Assembly: GCA_024233595.1 (NCBI GenBank)
Contig: JACKPK010000010.1
Location: 8,800-72,799, forward strand
Source: Deltaproteobacteria bacterium
Lineage (GTDB): Bacteria > UBA10199 > JADGCS01
DNA length: 64,000 nucleotides
Reading direction: 5' to 3'
Positions 1 through 7,835 of the stretch are shown one piece after another. The notes beneath the pieces are model-generated. The model searched no databases. It was given only the letters and a program-made list of their open reading frames with translations, and had not been told where the DNA came from. The position numbers and the translations under genes are program-made. Positions within the stretch are counted from its first letter, which is position 1; every line of letters starts with the position of its first letter.

Positions 1-542
1 AAGAGAAAAACAATGTTGGCAGAGACATCCAAAGGCACGCCAAAAATACCTTCTGTGGTCATGGTGATTTGGCTCAAAAAGCGTTCCAGAGAAACACCTT
101 TAAAAGCTAAAACAGAAGGCATGTAAGGACCCAAAAAGGAGTAAGCGATAAATACCAATGCAACAATTGGAAGAGCAGGGCCAAGCGAGCGTCTGGTGGC
201 TTCTAGTAATAAGACGATGAGAAGCAAGCCCATGATGATGTCTGGTAATATTGGCACACCTGCGCGACCGCTGATGCCCACGTAATCGAACGACAGGTAA
301 AGCGCGCTGAAGATCCCCAAAATGGCAAGGATGATGCCTTTAAAACTAAGAGGTGGAGCAATGGCTTCAGCCATTTCTTCTGTTGTGCTCTTAAAGTTTG
401 GTTTGATCAGAAAGATCAACGCCATGGCAAAGGCCAGGTGAATGGTTCTTGTGTGCAAAGAGGTGATTGTTAAAACCCCTCCGAGCGAAAGTTGAAAAAG
501 TGACCAGGCGACAGCAAGGACGGCAATCAGAGTACGACTCAT
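1..542 (-). CDS. TRAP transporter permease, TAXI type (4TM/12TM fusion), N-terminal part
   Basis: Inner-membrane permease of a tripartite ATP-independent transporter, which takes up small organic acids or amino acids using an ion gradient and a periplasmic binding protein. Translating from the ATG at 542 gives about 180 residues with several hydrophobic segments (roughly residues 1-20, 30-45, 68-85 and 97-115), including the stretch GLLLIVLLLEATRRSLGPAL, which is typical of the fused small/large TRAP permeases of the TAXI group. The reading frame runs off the left edge, so the large 12-helix domain is missing. It lies 13 bases downstream of the TAXI binding protein gene on the same strand, the usual order for this transporter. 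Substrate cannot be read from the sequence. The assignment rests on the family pattern and on the neighbour. Confidence 0.85.
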   Translation of the reverse strand, partial: MSRTLIAVLAVAWSLFQLSLGGVLTITSLHTRTIHLAFAMALIFLIKPNFKSTTEEMAEAIAPPLSFKGIILAILGIFSALYLSFDYVGISGRAGVPILPDIIMGLLLIVLLLEATRRSLGPALPIVALVFIAYSFLGPYMPSVLAFKGVSLERFLSQITMTTEGIFGVPLDVSANIVFL

Positions 543-555
543 AGCATTCCTTTTC

Positions 556-1514
556 TTATTTTAAACCAGCTTCTTTAAAATACTTAAGAGCTCCAGGGTG
601 AATAGGGGCACTAAGGCCTGTGAGGAGATCTTCTTTTTTAAGTGTGCCTAAAGCGGGGTGTAGTTTTTTGAGGATAGCCAAGTTTTCAAAAACCTCTTTG
701 GTGAGTTTGTAGACAACATCGTCGTTAATTTTAGCAGAGGTGAGCAGTGTTGCTTTTACCCCAAAGGTTTTGATGTTCGATTCGTTGGTGGCATCAGGAT
801 AGAGATCTTTGGCAATTTCGGCAGCAGCGTAGTAAGGCTGCTTCTGAATGAGATCTTTGGAGTTAGGGAAACCAATGAAACGTACTTTAATTCGGCCAGC
901 GGTTGATTCTTTTAATGAACCATTTGGGTGGCCAACTGTGTAAAAGTAACCATCAACGCGTTCATCTTGTAGCATGCTAGAACCTTCTACTGCTTTTAAA
1001 CCTTCAGCAGCGGCTAAATCTGAAAAATTAAGCCCACAGGTTGCCAGCGCATCTTTGGCATTTTGTCTTGTGCCAGATCCGGGGTCGCCAACAGCAATGC
1101 GTTTGCCTTTGAGGTCTTCACATTTTTTGATGCCTGATTTTTCGGAAACAACGAGGTTGACTGTTTCTGAGTGCAAAGAAAAAACGCTGCGTAAATCACT
1201 TTGAGGGCCACTGTCTTTCCATTCTGCTTCGCCTTTAAGGACTTTGTAACCGGCGTCTGATTGCTGATACCAAAGTCAGGTCACCAGCCATTAAGGGCAT
1301 TCACGTTAAAAATAGAACCCAGTGAAAGCCCACTGTTGCTTTGATTTTGTAGCTATCGGCCTTACGATTGATGAGTTTAGCAACGGCACCCCCCAACGGG
1401 ATAATAAACCCCATTGACACCGCCTGTTCGATGGTGACGAATTTGAGATCTTCAGCAAGCTGGGTGCGCTTAAAGTGAAAGAATGATAAAAAGGTAAGAA
1501 TAATTTAGACATAG
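556..1514 (-). pseudogene. TAXI-family TRAP solute-binding protein, broken by several frameshifts
   Basis: Periplasmic substrate-binding subunit of the adjacent TRAP transporter. The last 206 codons (556-1176) are open and read as the C-terminal lobe of a TAXI protein. Upstream, the expected N-terminal half is present but spread over all three frames: after the ATG at 1514 (ribosome site AGGAG just before it) come pieces reading AEDLKFVTI, TGGVNGVYYP, GGAVAKLINRKADSYKIKAT, SIFNVNAL, MAGDLTL and DAGYKVLKGEAEW. At least five single-base gains or losses are needed between about 1180 and 1500. Between the indels the family sequence is well kept, which fits very recent damage or consensus errors better than long decay. 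If the bases are real, the transporter has no working binding protein. Confidence 0.8.
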
Positions 1515-1599
1515 GGCTCCTATAAAAATTGATCCCCTAGATGCATGAGAAAGATCGGCACATTTGTCAAGGATAGCTTTGGATAAAGTCTCAATTTCT

Positions 1600-2088
1600 T
1601 TAGACTTTAAAGCTTTTATCGGCTTCTTTGGCTTCGTTCACCAGAGAGCGAATTCTGTTTTTTCGAGTGGATTCGTAATGGTAGCCGCAGCCTTTAGCCA
1701 AATGTGATTTTCCAAAGGCAAGTTGTTTGGGGTGATCGCGACATAATTTGGGGCGGAAGCGGTAAATCTGACAGCGGCGATTTTCTTTTAAGTAACGACA
1801 GTTATAAATGAGATGCTCTTCTTCGTCTTTGATGAATTCAAAATTAAAACGAAAGCCATACCATTTTTTTGCAATCTCTTTGGTGACTGTGTTTTTGATG
1901 ACAGGTTTGGGGAGCTTGATGCCAATGCCTTCACAGCAATTGCCTGTTCCTTGGCACTGGCCAAGTCGTTTGTATTGCGGTGTGACAGATTGACTTTGTA
2001 TTTTGTACGATAGGCGCTCAAATCCCTCTAATATATATTCCCAAACCCAAAGCAGGGCTTGCACAGGAAAGCGCGCGATATGAATCAT
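1600..2088 (-). CDS. YkgJ-type CxxxCC cysteine-cluster protein
   Basis: A 162-residue protein of the YkgJ/Fli(B)-like cysteine cluster family, whose members are predicted to bind zinc or an iron-sulfur cluster; no reaction is firmly known. Visible ligand candidates are C45, C51 and C52 in QCQGTGNCC, C97, C106 and C116 in the stretch ending RPKLCRDHP, and C134 in KGCGY, the order and spacing usual for the family. The N-terminus (residues 3-20) is hydrophobic and could be a membrane anchor, which is uncommon in the family. Its ATG overlaps the TGA of the upstream TPR-methyltransferase gene by four bases (ATGA), so the two are probably translated together and may act on a common target. Family call is confident, function is not. 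Confidence 0.8.
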   Translation of the reverse strand: MIHIARFPVQALLWVWEYILEGFERLSYKIQSQSVTPQYKRLGQCQGTGNCCEGIGIKLPKPVIKNTVTKEIAKKWYGFRFNFEFIKDEEEHLIYNCRYLKENRRCQIYRFRPKLCRDHPKQLAFGKSHLAKGCGYHYESTRKNRIRSLVNEAKEADKSFKV

Positions 2089-3467
2089 GCAAACTCAAAT
2101 AAAATGCCTTCGACATCACGATGACGTCCTTTGCGAACGGTCAAGTCGAGGCGGTTTTGTTCGTTTAGGTCATGCTCAGCTAATTTTTTTATGATGTGCT
2201 CGGGGTTGTGAGCGTAGCGGCCAGATGGTTGTAAATGATATGGCGCATTGCTTGTTGATTCGACACTAAAATAAAATCGTCCTTGGTCTTTAAGGAGTCG
2301 TTTGACCTGAGCAAATAAATCTGACCAATCACCTCCGTAACACAGAACATCAGAAGCAATGATCACATCGAAGCTGTCTTCTATATTATGTGTTGTTTCG
2401 GCAATGTCGCCTTGGTGCAGGGTGTTGTAGATTTGTTTTTGTTTAGCTTGCGCTAACATTTTGTCGGATAAGTCGATGCCGATGATTTCTGAGTTGAGAT
2501 CATTGAGCTCGCTACCACAAAGGCCAGTGCCACAACCCAAGTCCAACACTTTTATTTTTTGTCCTTTGAATTGATTGCGCACAAGTTTAGCGATCTCTTT
2601 TGGCAATTTGTAACCCAGTGTGCCAACAAGGTGTTCATCGTAGCGAGACGCGTAGCGATCAAAGAGGTTTTTGACATAGTTTTGCGAATGATGATCTGAA
2701 TCTTGTTTACGCGCCATGGCATCCAAAAAGAATTTGGCTTCTTGTAATTCAGGGTGCTCTTGCAGTGTCTCTTCAAAAAGTTGTTTTGCGGTTTCAAAGT
2801 TTTCATTTTCGAGCTCTGCCATGCCTAGAAAAAATTTAGTGCGCGCATCGTTAGGGGCTAGTTCCAAAGAATGATGATAAGCTTTGCGCGCTTCGTCTAG
2901 GTTACCTTGTTCGTAGTGAGCTTGCCCTAGGTTAAACCAAATGAGTGGGTGTTTTGGGAAAATGCTATTGGCTTTTTTGTAAGCGGCAATGGCTTGTGTG
3001 ATTTGACCGAGTTTGAGTTGGGCGTTGCCAAGATTGTACCAAGCTGTCCAGTGCTCTGGGGCAAGCTCCAGGCAGCGTTGAAAATAGCCAATGGCCTGAG
3101 CGTATTTGTTTTGTCGGTGGTAGAGATTGCCTAAGCCATAAAACGCAAGCGGGTGTTCTGGATTGAGTGCCATTACTTTTTCGTAGCAGCCTTTGGCTTC
3201 GGTAAATAAATTAAGGCCAGCCAACGCGTTGCCTAAATTGACCCAAGCATTTTGATCACTGGGTTCTTGCTCAACGATTTCAAAAAAACGATCGCGAGCG
3301 CCTTCAAAATTTTCGGCTTCTAAATCGGCGCAGCCTGCTAAGAATAAAGTTTGTCTGTGACCCGGTAGGGATCTTAATATTTCTTCGCAGATTTCTTTGG
3401 TGGTTTCGAAATCGCCAGATTGGAAAAACTGCAGGGCCTTATCGTAAAATTCTTTGAGTTCACTCAT
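2085..3467 (-). CDS. TPR-repeat SAM-dependent methyltransferase
   Basis: A fusion of an N-terminal tetratricopeptide array and a class I methyltransferase, 460 residues from the ATG at 3467 (MSELKEFYDKAL); an in-frame TTG nine bases upstream is less likely. About six TPR units cover residues 5-245, several with the W..LG.A and G..A.Y..AL.LAP patterns. The methyltransferase domain follows, with the SAM-binding motif KVLDLGCGTGLCGSEL near residues 305-320 and the acidic motif IIGIDLSDKM after it. This layout is shared with TPR methyltransferases that modify proteins or ubiquinone-like molecules, but the substrate is unknown. The downstream cysteine-cluster gene overlaps its stop codon. The TPR part is probably the docking surface for a protein partner. 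Confidence 0.85.
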   Translation of the reverse strand: MSELKEFYDKALQFFQSGDFETTKEICEEILRSLPGHRQTLFLAGCADLEAENFEGARDRFFEIVEQEPSDQNAWVNLGNALAGLNLFTEAKGCYEKVMALNPEHPLAFYGLGNLYHRQNKYAQAIGYFQRCLELAPEHWTAWYNLGNAQLKLGQITQAIAAYKKANSIFPKHPLIWFNLGQAHYEQGNLDEARKAYHHSLELAPNDARTKFFLGMAELENENFETAKQLFEETLQEHPELQEAKFFLDAMARKQDSDHHSQNYVKNLFDRYASRYDEHLVGTLGYKLPKEIAKLVRNQFKGQKIKVLDLGCGTGLCGSELNDLNSEIIGIDLSDKMLAQAKQKQIYNTLHQGDIAETTHNIEDSFDVIIASDVLCYGGDWSDLFAQVKRLLKDQGRFYFSVESTSNAPYHLQPSGRYAHNPEHIIKKLAEHDLNEQNRLDLTVRKGRHRDVEGILFEFA

Positions 3468-3506
3468 GAATCTCAAGTGACATAGGGTGAGGGAGAAGGC
3501 AAGGAA

Positions 3507-3527
3507 TAGGTACTTAGGTACTTAGGG
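3507..3527. repeat. Octamer array TAGGTACT x2.6
   Basis: Two exact copies of TAGGTACT followed by TAGGG. The array overlaps the stop codon of the CstA gene. Related octamers occur at 31691-31713, 31753-31776 and 63985-64000. Confidence 0.7.
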
Positions 3528-5160
3528 TTCTCTTTCCCATTTCTGCTATCACCACAAAACTAAGAGACAAAAGAATCATCGCAATGAGCGCAATAAAATA
3601 ATCTGGAGAGTCTTTTAATTGCATGACAAGTTCATCATTAACGCTGGCAAAAAGCGCGTGGGTGAGTTGATAAATGAACGCGCAGGTTGTGGTGATCATC
3701 ATGATGATGCCAGGGATCAGAGTGTACCAGGAAGATTTTTTGTTTTTTATGAGCCAAGCGCTAGCCACCAGCAAAGATAATCCTGCGATCAATTGGTTTG
3801 CTGTGCCAAAGGCCGGCCAAAATTTAGACCATTGTCCGCTTAGAGCAAGCAAAGCTGCCAACAAGACCACAAGCATGGTGGCAATGTATTTATTTTTGAT
3901 GTGAAACAAGTCCATGGTCAGGTAGCGTGCTATGCGTGTGGCGCTATCAAGCGTTGTGAGGATAAAGGTGTTGAGCGCTAAAATAGCAAAGCCGCTTGCG
4001 TAGTCGCCCAGTAAAAAAGAACTTAGGTTGCCAAAGCCTTGTCCAAAGGCAGCAATGGGGCCACCTTGGCCGAGTGTGCTTTTTAAATCACTGCTGCTTA
4101 AACCGGCCGCCACACAAATCAAAACCAAGACCGCCACCAAGCCTTCTGTGAGCATGCCGCCGTAACCAATGCGGCATGCGTGGGTCTCGCGATCAATCTG
4201 TTTGCAGGTGGTGCCTGAAGAAACCAAAGAGTGAAATCCCGAAATGGCCCCACAGGCAATGGTCACAAAGAGCATCGGGAAAAGAGGGCCCGCGCCTTTC
4301 CATTCGCTAACAGGGTTCCAAGCGTGAAACGCTGTGTTGGGTAGCGATGGCGCGTTGTAAAAAATACCGATCAGACCAATCAGGATGGTTCCAAAAAGTA
4401 AGAATGACGCCAAGTAATCACGTGGTTGTAAAATGAGATTCACAGGCGTCACAGAAGCGATCAAGCAGTAAGCGAGTAAAATCAAAATCCAAAGGTTTTG
4501 CGCGCTCAAGAATCCCATGTCGGGTAAGCTCAAAGGCATGATGTTACCACCAATCAAAAGAAGAGCGAGCAAAGCAAGGCCAATGAAAGTGGCCAAAAGG
4601 TTGTTCATTTTTTTAGCGTACAACAACCAGCCTGTGAACATAGCCGCTGGGATCAACCCTGTGGCAGGAACAACGGAAGTGGGATCCATGTTCAGTGTTT
4701 TTGCGCCAAAAATGGCGAACACGGCCACAACCAGAATCACAAGAATCCATATGAACCAGGAAAAAAACAAGCGCGCGCGATTCGAAATGGTGGGGCCAGC
4801 GATTTCGGCAATGCCTTCGCCTTCGGAACGCATGCTCACAACCAGAGAAGAATAATCGGCAACAGCGCCCATGAGCGTGGCGCCTAGTAAAATCCAAATG
4901 AGCGAAGGCGCCCAGCCCCAGTACGCGACTGCCAGCACAGGTCCGACGATAGGGCCTGCCCCACAAATAGAAGAGAAGTGATGCCCAAAAAGCACAATCC
5001 AATTTTTGGCAGGCATGAAATCTTCCCCATCGTATTTGCTGTGAGCTGGGGTGATGTTGCGGTCATCGATGTTGAATTTTTTATCTAAAAAAGAGCCATA
5101 AAGTTTATAGGCCAGGCCAAAAACGCCCAAGGAGAGGGCAAGGATGATTGCAGCATTCAT
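3514..5160 (-). CDS. cstA: CstA-family carbon starvation / pyruvate or peptide transporter
   Basis: A polytopic inner-membrane transporter of the CstA family, 548 residues with about 14 to 16 hydrophobic segments. The family signature KNWIVLFGHHFSSICGAGP lies near residues 53-71 and the stretch GFHSLVSSGTTCKQ near residue 300 matches the conserved central region. Characterised members carry pyruvate or peptides during carbon limitation; this is the shorter form seen in many anaerobes. Start at the ATG at 5160. Upstream there is a perfect -35 TTGACA (5192-5197, minus strand), 17 bases, then TCAGAT (5169-5174), which would give a leader of only one or two bases; no Shine-Dalgarno sequence is visible. 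It probably forms its own transcript. Uptake of pyruvate or peptides fits the amino-acid catabolism genes further along. Confidence 0.88.
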   Translation of the reverse strand: MNAAIILALSLGVFGLAYKLYGSFLDKKFNIDDRNITPAHSKYDGEDFMPAKNWIVLFGHHFSSICGAGPIVGPVLAVAYWGWAPSLIWILLGATLMGAVADYSSLVVSMRSEGEGIAEIAGPTISNRARLFFSWFIWILVILVVAVFAIFGAKTLNMDPTSVVPATGLIPAAMFTGWLLYAKKMNNLLATFIGLALLALLLIGGNIMPLSLPDMGFLSAQNLWILILLAYCLIASVTPVNLILQPRDYLASFLLFGTILIGLIGIFYNAPSLPNTAFHAWNPVSEWKGAGPLFPMLFVTIACGAISGFHSLVSSGTTCKQIDRETHACRIGYGGMLTEGLVAVLVLICVAAGLSSSDLKSTLGQGGPIAAFGQGFGNLSSFLLGDYASGFAILALNTFILTTLDSATRIARYLTMDLFHIKNKYIATMLVVLLAALLALSGQWSKFWPAFGTANQLIAGLSLLVASAWLIKNKKSSWYTLIPGIIMMITTTCAFIYQLTHALFASVNDELVMQLKDSPDYFIALIAMILLSLSFVVIAEMGKRTLST

Positions 5161-5214
5161 AAATTGGCATCTGAGCAGCTTGTGTTTGGGATGTCAATTG
5201 AGTAGAAAAAAACA

Positions 5215-5955
5215 ATGCCGACCAAAAGTTCTTATCAAGTCTTGGAAGAAAAACTAAAAGCGACCTTGTTTCCAAATGGGGAATACACAGAGTTGCCATA
5301 CAACTATGGTTATCGCGATGACATCCGTGATGTTTGTATAAAGAGAATGATTCAGAATGCGCGCGCTCTTGATGAAGAAGGTAAAAAAGAGTTTGTGCGG
5401 TTTGTTTTTTTGGATGGCATTTTGGCAAAAAACGCAAAGGCGCAAAGACAAGCAGAGTACCCGCATTGGGTCTTTTTGGAAGATTTATGCAAGCACGATG
5501 CGCTTTATTTATTAACATGGACTCAGTTGGTTGAGCAAAACAAACAAAAGCTATTGGCTTTGCCAGGTGCTTACCAAGGAGTGCATTGGCATTCCTTTGC
5601 GGCGTCTCTAGGAACTTATCAGGATCATGAGCTGGTTAAAAATTCTTCTTATTTAAATGTGCTGCATGAGTTGGCTTTGACAAGCAAGATGGCAAAAGAA
5701 GTGATGGCAGCACTTTTTTATTATGACCGCGATTGGGTTTATGAAAACTTAGAACAAATTTGTACTACCACACCAAAGGTTTTGGATCTTTTGGTGACGT
5801 TCATACAGAGGCATAAAGAAGATAAGAGTAAATGGATTCCAGAATTATTGAAATGTTATTCGAAAATAGAAATCTTGAAGCAGGCTAAGGATCATTATTT
5901 TGTAAAAAAACATATTTCTGAATGGGAAGATTTTTTTTCGTCATATTCAGATTGA
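5215..5955 (+). CDS. Unrecognised protein, tandem paralogue 1
   Basis: A 246-residue protein that I do not recognise. It has no signal peptide or membrane segment and looks mostly helical, rich in Leu, Lys, Glu and aromatic residues. It is the first of three adjacent paralogues; shared landmarks are a leading [F/L]xxxxxF-type helix, a HW..F motif (GVHWHSFAASLGTY), and DRDWVYENL, which corresponds to DHDWLLDNL and DGDWFCENA in the next two. The start is the ATG at 5215; a -10-like TAGAAA (5203-5208) lies six bases before it with TTGTGT 17 bases further up, so the transcript may be leaderless. The gene and its neighbours are visibly AT-richer than the flanking transporter and PilB genes, which suggests an acquired island. 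Function unknown; a helical-repeat scaffold is possible. Confidence 0.65.
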   Translation: MPTKSSYQVLEEKLKATLFPNGEYTELPYNYGYRDDIRDVCIKRMIQNARALDEEGKKEFVRFVFLDGILAKNAKAQRQAEYPHWVFLEDLCKHDALYLLTWTQLVEQNKQKLLALPGAYQGVHWHSFAASLGTYQDHELVKNSSYLNVLHELALTSKMAKEVMAALFYYDRDWVYENLEQICTTTPKVLDLLVTFIQRHKEDKSKWIPELLKCYSKIEILKQAKDHYFVKKHISEWEDFFSSYSD

Positions 5956-5959
5956 TGGT

Positions 5960-6736
5960 TTGGTAGAAAGCTTTATGGCAAATCTTTTTTATCCCTTTTT
6001 AATAGAAACGCAGCTTGAGGATAGGTTTTTTACAAAGATCAAATATGATGACAGTATTGCAAAGCTAAATTCTTTTTCGGAACCAGATTTGGATATCATA
6101 AAGCAGATTATCCATAATCTTCTTAAATTAGGAGATGAAGAAAAACGAGAAGCAGTGGGGATGATTTTTGAATTTAGCAAAGATCCCAAATGTGTGGCTT
6201 GTTTTCGGCAGCGTAATTTTTTTCTTTGGGATCTATTAAGAGACCTGTCTCGCAAAGATATCGAGTTTTATCTTGCTTGGAACAAGTTAATTCATTTGAA
6301 TTCAGATTGGTTGCAAGATTTAGATCTTAAATATCAAAGGGAACATTGGCAGCGTTTTTCTTCTTGTTTTCGTTTTTACGAAAATGATCAAAAAAAAATG
6401 AAGTCTGTGAAAGAAACTTTGCGGAAGCGAGCGCAAAACTCAGGTGATCAAACAGAAGGGTTGCTCATATTGTATAAATGGGATCACGACTGGTTGTTAG
6501 ACAATCTATTTTCGGTGATTCAAGATTCTAAAAAAAAGCTCAAGTGCATTGTTTCTTTTTTGTGTTTTGTGAATAAAAAGGTCGATAAATTTGTGTGGGT
6601 TCGAAAAATTTTAGAAGATTGGGATGTGCCTGCTTTGAAAAAGGCTTTGCAGACAAATTTATTGGCTCAATCTGATAAAGATAAGCGTAAAAAATTAAGA
6701 GAAGAGTGGAAAGAAGTTTTGCAGAAAGTGATTTGA
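5960..6736 (+). CDS. Unrecognised protein, tandem paralogue 2
   Basis: Second member of the tandem family, up to 258 residues. The open frame begins at 5960, but the ATG at 5975 (MANLFYPFLIETQLEDRFF) aligns better with the N-terminus of its neighbours and is a likely true start. Shared features are WDLLRDLSRKDIEFYLAW (compare LEDLCKHDALYLLTW in paralogue 1), REHWQRFSSCFRFYEND, and KWDHDWLLDNLF. No catalytic pattern, signal peptide or membrane helix is visible. Only four bases separate it from paralogue 1 and its stop overlaps the start of paralogue 3 (TGATG), so all three are almost certainly co-transcribed and translationally coupled. Sequence similarity between copies is low, so the duplication is old even though the copies have stayed together. 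Confidence 0.62.
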   Translation: MVESFMANLFYPFLIETQLEDRFFTKIKYDDSIAKLNSFSEPDLDIIKQIIHNLLKLGDEEKREAVGMIFEFSKDPKCVACFRQRNFFLWDLLRDLSRKDIEFYLAWNKLIHLNSDWLQDLDLKYQREHWQRFSSCFRFYENDQKKMKSVKETLRKRAQNSGDQTEGLLILYKWDHDWLLDNLFSVIQDSKKKLKCIVSFLCFVNKKVDKFVWVRKILEDWDVPALKKALQTNLLAQSDKDKRKKLREEWKEVLQKVI

Positions 6737-7354
6737 TGAAACCTCAAATGGATTATTATTGTCAGTTGGAAGAACGTTTTAAACTAAGTTTTTTTAAAAC
6801 AAATCAGTATCACTATCCTGGTGAAGAAAAATATGAGGTAGGCGAGGCTTATTTTGTTAGGGCGATTGTTTATAATGCCCATCAAATTGAAGGGGTTTCT
6901 GAAGATGAGATTATGAATTGGTTTTGTCGTGATTTTTTAGAGTGTTTAGAATCAAAGGATACAACAGATAATGCACCACAATGCATTGTGATGGGTGATC
7001 TTTCCAATGATTCGGTGTGGCTTTTGCCGTGGATTAAATACACGATTCATAACAAAAAAGTTAAAAAATGCCTCTCAAGTTGGGGTTAGAGAGTATTGGA
7101 GGTGTTTGTCTGCTTGTTTTGATCCAAATTTAGCTTTGAAGGAGCCTGTAAAGCATGAATTTTTAGAATTGTTGCGCGAAATTGCTTTGAGTGGTGATAT
7201 AGCGACATCAGTTTTATGTTCTTTGTCAGAAAAGGACGGCGACTGGTTTTGTGAAAATGCAGCGAAGATTTCTTCACAGTCATCAAAGGTATCAGAGTTT
7301 GTTGATTTTTTTATTCAGCAACGCAAAAAAGAAAAATCAAAACAAGGAAAATAA
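6736..7354 (+). pseudogene. Unrecognised protein, tandem paralogue 3, with one frameshift
   Basis: Third member of the tandem family. From the ATG at 6736 (MKPQMDYYCQLEERFKLSFF) the frame runs to a TAG at 7087-7089; the C-terminal half continues in another frame from about 7072 to 7354 (QVGVREYWRCLSACF ... EKDGDWFCENAAK ... FVDFFIQQRKKE). One single-base gain near 7070-7075 explains the break. The joined product would be about 205 residues, similar in length and motif order to paralogues 1 and 2. The rest is undamaged, so this is either one recent mutation or one base-call error. The next gene starts two bases after the stop. Confidence 0.6.
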
Positions 7355-7355
7355 A

Positions 7356-7751
7356 ATGGCCGATCAACCTTACCCGATTCACCCTAAGCTCGATGAACTC
7401 ATTCAGCAGTTTAAGAATTTTAAAAACCAAACCTTTCCTCGTGGCATGCCGGCACCAGTCGATCATTGGAAACCGCTTTTGCAGCAGGTCACCAAATTTG
7501 AGGCCAAGATCATCAAGCTTGCTAGTGATTACATGGGTGGGTCTAAAATTGCCGAACAAGATCTGCAAACTCCCAGCAGCATGAAAGAGGTGTTTTCGTC
7601 TTTTCGCTCACGTGGTGGTGATGACGATGCTTTTTACAATGAGTTGCGCGAGTACCGCGATCAGATCGAAGTTGTGGCGCAATTGGCAGAAGATTGCATT
7701 CATGAGCTAGGCAACCCATGCTCGCAGTATCGTTTGTTGGAAGATGCTTAA
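7356..7751 (+). CDS. Small helical protein of unknown function
   Basis: A 131-residue soluble protein starting at the ATG at 7356 (MADQPYPIHPKLDELIQQF), preceded by AAGGA. It appears to be the last gene of the tandem-paralogue operon because it begins two bases after the third paralogue ends. It is predicted mostly helical, with an acidic C-terminal half (RGGDDDAFYNELREYRDQIEV). I see no resemblance to the three paralogues and no family motif. Codon use looks closer to the surrounding core genes than that of the paralogues. It could be a partner or immunity-type protein for them, but that is only a guess from position. Confidence 0.6.
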   Translation: MADQPYPIHPKLDELIQQFKNFKNQTFPRGMPAPVDHWKPLLQQVTKFEAKIIKLASDYMGGSKIAEQDLQTPSSMKEVFSSFRSRGGDDDAFYNELREYRDQIEVVAQLAEDCIHELGNPCSQYRLLEDA

Positions 7752-7800
7752 ATCTTACGGGGATAGATTTGTGGTGTAAATATAAAGTTCAATTTTAGAT

Positions 7801-7829
7801 TTGCACTTTTTCAAAAAAAGCTTTAAAAT
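7801..7829 (+). promoter_or_regulatory. Promoter giving a leaderless transcript (ATPase gene)
   Basis: TTGCAC (7801-7806), 17 bases, TAAAAT (7824-7829), then six bases to the ATG at 7836. The expected transcription start falls on the A of the ATG and no Shine-Dalgarno sequence is present. Confidence 0.6.
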
Positions 7830-7835
7830 TCAAAT

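Noticed and set aside
4517..4855. Plus-strand ORF of 112 codons inside the CstA gene
   Set aside because: Antisense shadow of a conserved transporter gene.
5105..5518. Minus-strand ORF of 137 codons opposite paralogue 1 and the CstA start
   Set aside because: Overlaps two better supported genes and shows no domain.
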